Below, one piece after another: positions 1-9,380 of a stretch of DNA of 18,903 bases. The notes under the pieces were generated by a model. The model saw only the letters and a list, made by a program, of their open reading frames with translations. It made no database searches and was not told the origin of the DNA. Position 1 is the stretch's first letter. Every line of letters begins with the position of its first letter. The stretch comes from Hirudo medicinalis (taxonomy: Eukaryota > Annelida > Clitellata > Hirudinida > Hirudinidae). The DNA is taken from positions 124,732 through 143,634 of the forward strand of contig MPNW01000392.1 in NCBI GenBank assembly GCA_011800805.1, read 5' to 3'. The position numbers and the translations under genes were made by a program.

Positions 1-13
1 ATTATCATCATCA

Positions 14-59
<46 letters not shown>

Positions 60-92
60 CATCATCATCATTATTATTATTATTATATTTTA
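1..92. repeat. (ATT)n / (ATC)n microsatellite
   Basis: The window opens inside a trinucleotide array made of ATT units with runs of ATC at both ends. It probably continues beyond the left edge. The following bases 93-309 are AT-rich and show no gene or repeat that I recognise. Confidence 0.95.
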
Positions 93-309
93 TTTTATTT
101 TCCCTACCAAAACAATTTGAACAAAAGCAAACAGTCCTAAAAAAGAATTACATCCATAAATATTTAAAGTCCCCCAACACGACCCTGGATCTCCGCGGGA
201 CTGTGACAGTAAAACTCACTTAAACAACTTAAACACATGTTCTCAACTCATCAGAAATCAAACCAAAGACCAAAGAACGATAATGTAATTCTCTTATTTT
301 GATTCAACC

Positions 310-640
310 AATCTTTTTCTTTTGGCAACAGCATGGAAGGTTGTCCCATGCTTCTGACCATCCACTTGTTGCTTCCTCCTTTCTGGTTGATTTCTTTAAC
401 TTTATCTGTAAACACCTTTTTGCATTCTTCCTTGTCTCCCTAGAAAGATCTTGACTCAGGATTACTTTCCTGAATTGTTCACTTTCTCTTTGTTGCTATT
501 ATCCAGAATCAAGTTCTTGGTCAATAAGCTTTCAAAAGATTCAACTTTTTTTCCAGTTCTGAACATTTCCAGGACTTCTTATTCAAGATTTTGTCTTTTG
601 ATATTCCAACATCTTCCGTCAAGTTGTAGATTATGATGTT
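310..640 (-). pseudogene. Decayed non-LTR retrotransposon ORF1-like fragment
   Basis: Read on the minus strand, 640 down to about 310 gives a broken coding-like stretch. A Lys/Glu-rich, possibly coiled-coil part that includes LTEDVG is followed, after stops and a frame change, by ILSQDLSRE (one frame) and then by a basic segment with KECKKVF, INQKGGSNKW and MVRSMG. An ordering of coiled coil, then DL-x-RE-x-R-K-x-x-K, then a short W-x-VR strand is common in ORF1-like or pre-endonuclease parts of invertebrate LINE elements. That resemblance is from memory of the family style and not from an alignment. No intact frame exists, so it cannot be functional. Confidence 0.35.
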
Positions 641-749
641 CATCTTTGTCCCTCACTGCTGATTGCTATTTTGGATTTTGTGTCTGTCACTGAGCTTTGG
701 GCTTTCTCAATATCTGTAATCAAGGTTTAATTTCAAATAAACTGGACCA

Positions 750-1000
750 TTAATATTAATAATAATAATAATAATAGTTAATTTATAATGCGCCATTTGC
801 GTAGCATCAGAGGCGCCTTGTGTCTTCATTAGCTTCATGTTGGTGTCCTGAAGAGGTGGATCTTCAGGTGACGTTTGAAGAGCTCCAGGGATGGTTGATC
901 TCTTACTTGGGGAGGTAATGCATTCCAGACAACAGGAGAGGCATATGAGAAGCCTCTGTTGATGAGGGATGATTTGTGAACTGGTTGGTGTAGTTGAATC
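750..1000. repeat. Interspersed-repeat-like block starting with an AAT microsatellite
   Basis: A short (AAT)n run at about 752-775 leads into 'ataatgcgccatttgcg' and then a moderately GC-rich, non-coding-looking block to about 1000. Sequences of this general style, with a microsatellite followed by a 'gcgcc' start and text resembling 'ttccagacaacaggagaggc', recur as dispersed repeats in many invertebrate genomes. I cannot assign a family. Translations of either strand are broken or low in coding signal. It lies between two stretches of possible retrotransposon remnant (310-640 and 1010-1225). Confidence 0.35.
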
Positions 1001-1009
1001 ATCACTCAT

Positions 1010-1225
1010 TCATTAAGTGGTTTGCTTGGTCTCCTCCAACTTTTTATAGAAACTTTAATCAGCTCCTTCAAGTTTTGTTGAAGCTCTTCAATTTGTTATC
1101 CTTGATCATTAGTACAACTTCAAACAGCTTGTCCATTGTCCTGATAATCGGTTTAAGTTCTCCAACATCCTCCGTTAGGCTTTTCAATTATTCCCTTGAT
1201 TCAAACATATCCAAATAAACACAAG
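1010..1225 (-). pseudogene. Possible second fragment of the ORF1-like remnant
   Basis: On the minus strand this stretch again encodes the LTEDVG phrase, followed by ELKPIIRTMDKLFEVVLMI, a leucine/isoleucine-spaced helix of coiled-coil type, before in-frame stops. The plus-strand words 'tccaacatcttccgtcaag' (609-627) and 'tccaacatcctccgttagg' (1163-1181) match at 15 of 19 bases, so the two fragments may be diverged copies. The case is weak and depends on one shared motif. Confidence 0.2.
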
Positions 1226-1911
1226 AATCTCATTGAAACGAATCAATATACCTGTAAATAATGTCAGGTCATCCAATTCAGTTCGTGAACCATGACCCGC
1301 AGGTCATCAATTTGAAAAATTGCTTTCAAACCGACCGCAGAGCTGAACTATCATCGAATTTTTCAAAAATTGGTTCCATAAATTGCACATTTATCAGACA
1401 AATGTGAACAAATATATGTTCATAATGAACACATCGTTGCAAACAATCAAATAAAGGGGATTTATTATAAATGATTTAATTCCTATTTACTGACGCTCAA
1501 ACTTATATGATGATTTACAAAGTTTCATAAAACCTTGGTTTAAAGTGAAAAAATGAAATAATAATCACGTAATCAGTGATGAATTCAAAATGTTAATAAT
1601 CTCATATTTTAAATGATAAACATAAATGTTAATAATGTCATTGCTGTTATAATTATTATTATAATTAATTATAATTAACTGTAATTAATCAAAATAAATT
1701 GTTACATTATTCTAACTAGGACATTGAAAGATTAGATCATAACTGTAATCATCTTAATATTGCAAACAGCAAGTACGCATTGATCCGTTATTCCAAGCTA
1801 TAAAGATCAATTCTGTATATATTTAATTATTTATTAATGTATTTAATATTTCAGATTATTATTTGTATCTCTTATATCATCCATCATAATCAAATTTTTA
1901 CATTCATTGAC
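1226..1911. other. AT-rich stretch with no gene recognised
   Basis: Very AT-rich DNA with many ATAATTA/TTAATTA words around 1640-1690. No open frame with coding character, no RNA gene and no repeat longer than short AT motifs was seen on either strand. Confidence 0.6.
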
Positions 1912-2072
1912 ATATTATTATTATTATTGTTATTATTATTATTATTATTATTATCATTATTATTATTATTATTGGCGGTGTTAGCAGTAGCAGTAGCAGT
2001 AGCAGTAGCATTAGCAGCAGCAGCAGCAGCAACAGCAGCAGTAGCAGTAGCAGTAGTAGTAGTAGCATTTTT
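1912..2072. repeat. Compound (TTA)n-(GCA/GTA)n microsatellite
   Basis: A (TTA)n array with a few interruptions (about 1914-1973) is followed by a GCA/GTA array (about 1981-2066). Open frames through it translate to poly-Leu, poly-Ala/Val or poly-Asn and are artefacts. On the minus strand it lies just beyond the 3' end of the R2-like fragment, so it could be, or could have grown from, that element's 3' tail; that is inference. Confidence 0.95.
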
Positions 2073-2233
2073 GTTCTCGGCCACACAAACATTAACAATA
2101 AGAATCGTTCGAAAAACCACTCCGAAGGGTTTAGTGTCCGCAAAAGGGTCCGAGATCTCCCTGGACATGTGGATTAAAAGTACAAGTCGTAATACAAAAT
2201 GTCAATCGTACCTAATAGCACCAACCATCAATG

Positions 2234-3745
2234 TCACCGAGAATTCGCCATCACATCCAGAGATGTGGTCCTCTTTCTTCGATGACATCTGTGAGTCCTC
2301 CATACAGAATTCGCGACCTTCATAAGGCCTGTCCTTTGAACACCACAATCTTTCCAAAATCTAAACGATTTTTGGGACATCATTGCTCTCCAGTTGACAT
2401 AAATGCTCCAACATTTGGCAGCAATCTCTGAGTGTCAACTGGAGCACTTCTCAGCATCTAAGCGTGAATATCTTGAGTGTCATATTTCAAGACTTTGCTG
2501 TCGTGCATCCGGTCTAGGTTGTAGTCGTCTGAGGCTACGGCCACGTCACACGCTGCGTAGGTGTCACTCCTCCACGCACATAAATCTGGCATCTTAAGTC
2601 CCTGTTCTGCAGGAATTCGTGGCTCTATTTTTGTTTTGAAGCCTCTTTTTATCAATTCGTTTTCCAATCTTCTCATAACAACATTATGCTTCTCATGTCT
2701 TGCGCCATCCTTTCTTGGGCATTTCTGGATCATGTGCCCCAGCGACTCTAAGGATCGACAATCCTCATCGCATCCCCTCGGAGCTTGCAGGTCCATCTTG
2801 AAGCTCTAAGCCTGCATTGCAGTGCAGAAGCTCGGACCTTCATGCATCTGATGCATTGGCCGGATGGAATTCTCGGAACAGCAGCTGAAATCCACTCGCT
2901 CATTCCAACTCCTTTGGTGAATGATCTCAATCCGTAGCCATCGACACTTTTTTATAGAAGTTCTCTGAAACTTACGCTTTCCAATCCTGTTTTGATTGTT
3001 TTGCCTCTGCTGTTCCAAACTTTCGAAATTCTCTCACAATCAGATTGTTGTCTCAGTCATGAATTCATCCTTTCGAGGACCTCGGAGAAAATTTCCGTCA
3101 AACTTCTCACTCGAAGACGAGGAACCCATTTTCTAAGTTGAAGAATTCCCAAACCTCCGGATTTAACGGGAGCATGGTACAACGTTAACGGTTTTGGAAC
3201 ATCCTTTGGAAGATGTAGCCGATGCCTTGTTGCTCCTCTAATCGCGGTGTCTGATGAATTCAGAGAACCGACGGATACCTCGCCAAAGGTAAGTTTGTGA
3301 ACGAGGCTTGGTAGCAAATGAACTTTTAAAATATAAAGACAAGGCAAGGTTTTATTTGTGCTCTTCAAATTGAATGGAACGATTTTTGAATCTAATCTCC
3401 GATCGTCGCTGGCTGCTATCGGACTCCTACCTGTATCCCCAGATATTTGTACGACTGTGAGATATTATATTGTACTATTGCTCCGATATCTTCGGACTGC
3501 AACTTGATGTAAGGTGTGGGGCTATCCAGCGTTTTCCTTGCAGTGGTTTCAGTTCTGAGTGTTCTATTTGTTTGGATTGATTCTCAGTCTTGCGCTGCTC
3601 ATTGCACTCTCTAATTGTTCCATCAGTCTTTCCATTCCAATGTCCGTCGTTGACATTAGAACCAGATCGTCGGCGAATGCAATGTAGCTGCACTTGGACG
3701 TCGAACATCTGACAGCCGTGACCCCAATTGATTGGTCCAATTCGA
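2234..3745 (-). pseudogene. R2-clade non-LTR retrotransposon remnant (RT and RLE endonuclease)
   Basis: The 3' half of a site-specific-type LINE ORF, read right to left. In order: the RT palm with catalytic FADD (3666-3680); YKYLGI near 3440; the thumb with LPSLVHKL and KSGGLGIL (3057-3368); a linker with in-frame TGA and TAA; a conserved helix around IRCMKVRASAL (to 2748); then, in another frame, a C-x3-C-x7-H-x4-C knuckle (2719-2772), a PD-x12-D restriction-like endonuclease core (2545-2589) and a K-x2-KY motif; and finally a WRAMMSQKSF-type C-terminus in a further frame, stopping at 2234. In R2 elements the same order nicks the target and primes reverse transcription. The N-terminal DNA-binding region and RT motifs upstream of FADD are absent, because the fragment begins against a microsatellite at about 3746. 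Several stops and at least three frame changes make it dead. Flanks do not look like 28S rDNA. Confidence 0.88.
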
Positions 3746-3747
3746 TG

Positions 3748-3845
3748 TTTGTTATTATTGTTATTAATATTATTATGATTAGTTATTATTGTTGTTATTG
3801 TTGTTATTGTTGTTGTTGTTATTATAATTACTTTTATTATTACGT
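3748..3845. repeat. (TTG/TTA)n microsatellite
   Basis: Imperfect GTT/ATT trinucleotide array abutting the 5' truncation point of the R2-like remnant. The plus-strand frame through it (poly-Tyr/Cys) is not a gene. Confidence 0.85.
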
Positions 3846-5040
3846 GAATAAATCTTCAAAAATCCTTACGCCCGTATAGTTAAAGTTGTTGCAATTTACG
3901 CGGGGCGACAAGTGGAGCATAAATCCATGAAGAAATTTTAGGCAGGAATTTCCAAGCATTAAAAGCAGTGACAGTGGAAATTGGTCGATAACTTACGTCC
4001 TCAACATTCAACAATCCGCAACATGCCAACATTCCTTTAAAGTTTTATTTCAAAATTCACAAAAGATTCTTCTGCCTATTGATGTTTCAAGTTATTTTTC
4101 GAAAGTTGTTTAAGAAATTTATTCGTCGAATTCGGATGTTTTTAAAATGTTTAAATTGTTTTGTTATTTAAATTAATTATAACAAGCACTTTAATCAATG
4201 ATTTATTTCGAATTGGAGTTAAAACACGTACCCCAGAGCATTATAAACCAGAAACCATGACAACAATAATAACAATTAATAATTGTTAATTGACTTAATA
4301 AAGGAATAATTTTATTAATATTTTCCAGTTTAAATTCAGTTCATATTTGAAATACTGCAGCAGCATTTTTGTTAATACTTATTTAAGAATGTATAAGAAT
4401 AGAATTAATTTGAATTTAAGACGATGTGATGGTTGAATTTTATGGGTTGAAATCGCATTAGGATTGATTGACGACCTTTCAATCCAAGCAGAACAATCGC
4501 TTGTTATGGTCCTCGTTTTATTTCCTCTATTTTATTTCATTTATCATTTAAATAATTTTATTTCATTTAAAATTAATTTAATTTAAATAGCACAAATTCC
4601 GGTTAATAGTTAATTTATTTATTCATTAATTAACAATAGCTTAAATGCTAACAAATCATCATCATCATCTCATCGTCGTCGTCATCATCAAGGGGGATGC
4701 AAAGTTCCACTCAACATGAAATTAAGGTTAACGGTTGCTTCGTAAAGCATCCAAGTAACGCATTTAATCCTCGTTGACACGAAAACATTGCGCTTGATGC
4801 CTTGCTTCATGGTTCAATTCCTGGCTCTTCAGAGTTGCTTGTCAGCGGACGTCAGATGTTTGTGTGATAAATTTGTGTGTTTTAATTGAATTAATTTGGA
4901 TAAAATGTTTAATATTGAATGCGAACATAAGTTGTATTTGATTGTAACTCCAAATAAAATCATGAAATCACCAGATATCAATGTATTTCAGAACGAAACC
5001 AAACTTTAAGTAAGCACAACTATATTTCAATCTTCCAACA
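3846..5040. other. Intergenic AT-rich DNA, no gene recognised
   Basis: No coding frame of useful length on either strand. It contains AATTAATT-rich text (about 4140-4320 and 4545-4630) and a short CAT/CGT microsatellite at about 4656-4690. The 4690-4870 block is less AT-rich, but all frames are short and nothing was recognised. A GGTTCAATTCC word at 4813 resembles a tRNA B box, but no stem pairs around it. Confidence 0.55.
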
Positions 5041-5044
5041 TCAT

Positions 5045-5113
5045 CTACATCATAACCATCACCATCATTATCATAACCATCACCACCGTCATATCATCAT
5101 CATCATCATCGAC
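5045..5113. repeat. (CAT)n-type microsatellite
   Basis: Imperfect CAT/ACC array ending in a perfect (ATC) run near 5092-5112. The minus-strand frame through it encodes poly-Asp/Met and is not a gene. Confidence 0.85.
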
Positions 5114-5565
5114 TTGAGAACACCTCCAACGACATTCGGTCAAAGGTAGACTGTGAGTCATAAATTGAAAAAGACCGGGAATGTTCATCCTCCATTGAAG
5201 CTCCAGACGGGGGATGCAATCAATCAAGCACGTAGAAAATCATCAATTCGAATTCTGCCTCAAACCAATTCCCCACTGAACTCCTCAACTCGCTTCAGTG
5301 GATGGGGAGCCCTTCTTCACGGTTCATCGAATGCCTATTGGGGAGTCTTTCATGCGTGACCTCCATCAATTCAGTCGTTACAATTCCCTATTTTCTTTTA
5401 TTTTGTTTGAAAATTTAGTCCTCAACTCCTTCCGAAACAGGGATTAAATTATCAAAGTGGTTTTCATTCTTTAAACTGAAAATTGTTCTCATTAATTAAA
5501 TTATGCAATTTGGAATGTGGTTGGGTGATTAGTTGATGTTATGTCATTTGTTGAATTCATGGTTG
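5114..5565. other. GC-richer island, coding potential unresolved
   Basis: 5120-5360 stands out from its AT-rich surroundings. Both strands carry short open stretches. One minus-strand frame encodes MEDEHSRSFSIYDSQSTF and continues to a TGA next to the CAT microsatellite; a plus-strand frame of 68 codons also exists. Neither matches a family I know, and no convincing splice pair was found. It could be an exon of an unrecognised gene, an old repeat or a regulatory island. Confidence 0.25.
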
Positions 5566-5569
5566 TTGT

Positions 5570-5608
<39 letters not shown>

Positions 5609-5630
5609 CCTCGATGACGATGACGATGTA
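5566..5630. repeat. (GAT)n microsatellite
   Basis: A GTT triplet run leads into about thirteen uninterrupted GAT/ATG units, followed by GATGACGATGACGATG. The flanking DNA to about 6600 is AT-rich. Confidence 0.95.
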
Positions 5631-6608
5631 ACCACAAAGTTGATTGAAAATATTCGAGAAATGCACGACCTTACAGCAGTAAAGTTGTGTCCAAAATAAT
5701 ATATTGCAAGTGTTTACAGTAATGTAATTAATATGACTAATAATAATAATATGATTAATGTAATTAATATGACTAATAAAATTAATTTAGTTAATGTAAT
5801 TTTATTAATAATTATTCAAACTTAGAGATCCTAACAAAAGTTCTGTTCCTTCGAAGCTGTGCAAAAGTGAACTTAAATGAAAATAAATTATGAATTTCAA
5901 TATCAACACCACCATCATCACACATTCTCATGACATTCAACTGGATGAATGCGTTGATGTAAGTGACATCAATGATACGATTGCAATGATTTTTTACATT
6001 AACAATATTCATTCTTTGTAATATAATATTTAATGAAATAATATAAAATAGAAAATATTCTTTGTTACTAATACATTATTTTATCTGACCTTTGATTAGT
6101 TGAGAAATAATTGAGTGATAATTTGTAAATAATTGATTAAAAAGTTATCAATGAAAGCGTGACGACTTGCGCACACCTGTAAGTTTCCCAGTAGATGAGA
6201 ATGTGAATAGATAATGTTTTTACAGACGACCTCAGGTGGTTCAGGTGCAATCAACCTGGATTATTTAGTAAACAAATTACCTCTAATTACCGTCTAATTA
6301 AGTTGTTATTCTGAGTCTTTATTATTGCCGATAGGAAATGTTTATCTAAATTTAACATTTTAACGATGCGAACTGCAAGGGATTGTAAGGTGTCAACCAT
6401 ATTAAGAACTTTAAAATCATTTCAGAATATTTTAAATGTTTCAGAAAACATGTATTTATATTTGTTTCTTAATTTAATGTCTTTTATTTGTTTTTGTCAT
6501 GTTATCTTCTTCAACCATTTATTTTCTCGACCACAAAACACTCGCGTAATAACAAAAACTCGCCCCAAATATTTAACACCCCTTCTCACTTTCACCTTCT
6601 CATCGAAG
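5631..6608. other. AT-rich region upstream of gene A exons, no exon recognised
   Basis: Contains a tract of short repeated words (ATTAATATGACTAATAA, about 5730-5780) and a strong donor-like 'cctgtaagt' at 6178-6186 with no credible exon before it. From about 6490 the plus strand becomes pyrimidine-rich and ends in 'cttctcatcgaag', a plausible 3' splice site for the exon at 6609. Missing 5' exons or the promoter of gene A may lie here or further left; I could not identify them. Confidence 0.4.
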
Positions 6609-6971
6609 TTCTCAACATCCTCACACAACACACAGATCCCATCCAAGAGTTCACATCAGCAGACAGAAACTTCAACCTCTGCCCTCTCAAGGTCACCACG
6701 GTCGAGCGCACGAAGCACCACCACCACTCCAACACTCTCAGCCACTCGACCGCCTCTTCTTCCTGTCTTCTCAGGACTTTCCAGAATATTCCACAAGCCT
6801 CCATTCCTCCGCACTCATCCTCTCCTCCATCCGATCATCAGACCTTCTCTTATCAGTCTCATTTCAACCAGTTGGAAGTCATCGTTTCTATGTCCGAGGA
6901 GAGTTTCCTGCCTCTGTTCAACCTGTCGAGGAACAGAGATGCATGGAAAGGGATTGTTCTGCAGTATCACG
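6609..6971 (+). CDS. Gene A: candidate extracellular exon, family uncertain
   Basis: Proposed internal exon of 363 bases (121 codons, phase 1 at both ends). All three forward frames are open here, so the frame is a judgement. I favour the frame with codons starting at 6611, because its codons often end in C or G as in the other genes, its proposed phase-1 donor (cacg|gttttt) joins the phase-1 sushi exon, and both domain exons are then symmetrical 1-1, as usual for extracellular modules. The product is Ser/His/Pro-rich in the middle. It ends in FNQLEVIVSMSEESF, an N-glycosylation sequon (NLS) and DAWKGIVLQYH. The spacing resembles the last strands of a MAM-like jelly-roll, but this is unproven. 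Only two cysteines are present. An alternative frame ends in EEQRCMERDCSAV and is the main rival. Confidence 0.45.
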
Positions 6972-7029
6972 GTTTTTAAGTTTTTCTTAATTTTTCAACG
7001 ACACACACGAACAGCCACACTTACAAACA

Positions 7030-7032
<3 letters not shown>

Positions 7033-7088
<56 letters not shown>
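7033..7088. repeat. (CA)n dinucleotide microsatellite
   Basis: About 28 CA units in the proposed intron between the first two gene A exons. The poly-Thr/His readings through it are not coding. Confidence 0.97.
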
Positions 7089-7095
<7 letters not shown>

Positions 7096-7373
7096 ACCTT
7101 TAGAACAATAATTTGACAAATTTAAACTTAACAAGGCACAACATACACTACATATTGCATGAAATAAATTTAGAAGTACATGTGAAATTGCTTACCTCAT
7201 CTTCTTCCCCTCCCAGCANGCACACAAACACAAACTAGAGCAAATTCAAACAAGAACAAATACAAACAAGAACGAATACAAACAAAGCAACAGCATCGTC
7301 ACGTCTGCATTCGAAATTCTATTGGAAGCGTCGATTTTTATGAGCGCTCATCTTCTTCATCCTCTTCTTTCTC

Positions 7374-7472
7374 ATAATAATTGTCGTCATCGTCATCATC
7401 ATTATCCTTATCGTCATTTTTATCATCATCGTCGTTGTCGTCGTCGTCGTCATCATCATCATCATCATCATC
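7374..7472. repeat. (TCN)n pyrimidine-rich microsatellite next to a splice acceptor
   Basis: An imperfect TCG/TCA/TTA array with a pure (TCG) then (TCA) stretch at about 7436-7472. It ends about 20 bases before the AG that begins the sushi exon and so probably serves as, or extends, its polypyrimidine tract. The poly-Ser frame reading into the sushi exon from a TTG codon at 7381 is the microsatellite and not protein. Confidence 0.9.
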
Positions 7473-7492
7473 TGTTCAACTGAGGGTTGCAG

Positions 7493-7675
7493 TTCACGGC
7501 TGCACGGATCCCATGGAAATACCGGGAACTCAGGTCACGAGGTACGACAACAACGCCATTGTCGTCTGCAACAGCTCCGGGGAAACGTGGTACTTGGTGT
7601 GCAGTGGTGAGGAGTGGATTGGCAGTGCAGACAACTGCTCAGCTTTGACACTCAACCATTTCCGAGTGGAAAAAG
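7493..7675 (+). CDS. Gene A: sushi/CCP-like domain exon
   Basis: A 183-base exon (61 codons), phase 1 to phase 1, between acceptor 'gggttgcag' and donor 'aaag|gttttg'. One sushi/CCP-like module fills it. Four cysteines fall in the family pattern: GCTDP, VVC, LVC and DNC, with the expected Pro and Gly after Cys1, a Tyr before Cys2, and Trp in WIG between Cys3 and Cys4. These domains fold through C1-C3 and C2-C4 disulfides and mediate extracellular binding. NSS is an N-glycosylation sequon. A stalk of about 13 residues (SALTLNHFRVEKG) separates the domain from the membrane segment in the next exon. Single sushi modules in symmetrical phase-1 exons are the classic gene layout, which supports the acceptor chosen over the nearby 'actgag'. 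Confidence 0.72.
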
Positions 7676-8003
7676 GTTTTGTTTGTGTTTTGTTGTTGTT
7701 GTTGTTGCTGTTGATGTTTTGTATTCAACCCACGTTGTCGTTGTGCTTGTATTTGTGTATTTGTGTTGCGTGTTTTTGTTTTGTATTCAATGTTTCACTT
7801 CCCGCAATAAGTTTAGAAATTTCAAATTTTGAAATATTTTGTTTCCCAATTTCATATTTTCCCCCTGCTAATACAAACATAACAGACATACAAACATAAC
7901 AGATAAACAAACATAATAGATACATAATAGAAAAATTGAAGATTCATTGAAGATACTTTGCAGTCTATTGTAATTCTCGATTTTGAAAACTAAAAATGTA
8001 TGC

Positions 8004-8130
8004 TATTCAGATAATCATATTATAAAATAACATTCAGATAATCATATTATAAAATAACATTCATATAATCATATTATAAAATAACATTCAGATAATCATA
8101 ATATAAAATAACATTCAGATAATCATAATT
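8004..8130. repeat. 27-bp tandem repeat, about 4.5 copies
   Basis: The unit begins CAGATAATCATATTATAA and continues AAATAACATT. It recurs head to tail with only a few substitutions, inside the gene A intron between the sushi and transmembrane exons. The copies are nearly identical, so the expansion looks recent. Confidence 0.93.
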
Positions 8131-8379
8131 CAAAATTGAATTAAGCCTAAACATTAAATTATTTGTTCACGATCGCCTTATTTAAATAAATAATTTTTAA
8201 ATTAAATGGATAAAAATGATTGATAAACACCAGCACTTGAAGTTTTTGTTGCCAGATGCCAAGAGGACCATAACCATGTCGTCCATGTCAAATAAGTCCA
8301 CAGATTCAAAAAGCGGTGGTAAGTCAAGCGTGTAAAAGGCTATTTCATGATAAGTTTCAGGATTCTGATTGCAAGGATG

Positions 8380-8550
8380 CCGATGATGAGGTGATGATAC
8401 CGATGACGTTGATGGTGTTGATGACATTGTCGATGACGATGTTGATGCTGATGTTGATGTTGATGATTTTGATGACGTTGATGACGACGCTGACGGTGAA
8501 GATGATGATGATGACGATTTTGATGATGATGTGGATGATGGTGGTCATGC
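8380..8550. repeat. Imperfect (GAT/GAC/GTT)n microsatellite in gene A intron
   Basis: A 170-base trinucleotide tract of GATGATGAC, GATGTTGAT and related triplets ending near 8548, about 85 bases before the transmembrane exon. It gives long spurious frames on both strands (poly-Met/Leu, poly-His), which I reject as genes. Confidence 0.9.
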
Positions 8551-8633
8551 TCTTTATATTTATGTGCAAAATGATGACAATTTCTGCACAAGAGCACTTC
8601 CTTTCCACCAATGAAACAACCTCTGGTTTGCAG

Positions 8634-8721
8634 GTGCTCTGGTTGCCATAGTGATCGGCATAGGGGTGGGCATGTTGATAGGTGGCCTCATGTTGTGCTC
8701 CATCATTCTCCTGAGGAAGAG
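8634..8721 (+). CDS. Gene A: transmembrane exon
   Basis: An 88-base exon between acceptor 'tctggtttgcag' and donor 'aag|ag-gttggt', phase 1 in and phase 2 out, matching the sushi exon before and the long exon after. It encodes ALVAIVIGIGVGMLIGGL, then MLCSIILLRK: a hydrophobic helix of about 26 residues followed by basic residues, the usual stop-transfer of a type I membrane protein. The helix holds several small-residue spacings of GxxxG type (G-I-G-V-G and later GG) that in known proteins favour helix pairing. A Cys sits near its inner end. Confidence 0.8.
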
Positions 8722-9380
8722 GTTGGTTTCCTAGGGTGATATTCCTTCCTCATCTGCACATGCGCCATCTGGCGTCATTAACGGACGTAGAAGAACAAAT
8801 CGAATAAGAATAAAAATAAACATTAAGTATACTTTTGCAAATTTGATGACAATTTATGCGATTAAAAATTAAAAATTAAAATATTCATCACTATGTCATG
8901 TAATAACGGGTGATGTTATCATATTTACTAGATGTTAATGTTATTATTACATTACATCATGTTATTGTATTTTATTGAATTATATTAAATCACATTAAAT
9001 TACATTATATTATAATATAAATAATAAATTACAATATTAATAATATTATTATTACATTTTTATAATAATCAATATTATCGTCATCATTATTATTATGATA
9101 TTATTATAATATTGTTATTACAACGCACGCCGAAAAAATTCCATCCAGACTGACGTTGCAATTTAAGTGTCACCTTCCTCCATGGAAAAATGACGAGGAC
9201 TTAAAGGATGAAGTTCAGATCCATTCATTTAGAGAAGGTTTTTATGAAGACACTCGTGGAGGTTCCGAGCACGACACTTTTACTGACTTTTGAGAATTTG
9301 GATCAACACTAACCTCATCATTCCAATCAGATTAATCGCCAATGTCTGATATTACACCCCTTTTTTTTTCTTTCCATCAG
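8722..9380 (+). other. Gene A last intron
   Basis: Inferred from the matched donor at 8722 and the acceptor 'tttctttccatcag' at 9380. Its interior (8880-9120) is almost pure A/T with ATTATT microsatellite text. 9121-9340 is less AT-rich but offers no exon in compatible phase, and I recognise nothing in it. Confidence 0.7.

Noticed and set aside
1837..2325. 162-codon plus-strand frame and overlapping minus-strand frames with Leu, Ala/Val or Asn runs
   Set aside because: They are translations of the TTA and GCA/GTA microsatellites, with no coding sequence beyond it.
4813..4823. GGTTCAATTCC, like a tRNA B box
   Set aside because: The flanking bases do not form a T stem and no A box or acceptor stem is found at the right distance. 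A similar GGTTCGAAC at 12502 fails the same test.
6366..7103. 245-codon frame ending in Thr/His repeats, Ser/Thr-rich like a mucin stalk
   Set aside because: Its end is the CA microsatellite and its start is AT-rich non-coding text; phase and codon use favour another frame for the 6609-6971 exon, although this one is not fully excluded.
7381..7899. 172-codon frame starting with poly-Ser
   Set aside because: The Ser run is the TCN microsatellite and starts at TTG; only 7493-7675 of it is exon, and the rest after the donor is intron.
8197..8651. Several His-, Met- or Ile-rich frames on both strands
   Set aside because: They arise from the GAT/GAC microsatellite in the gene A intron.
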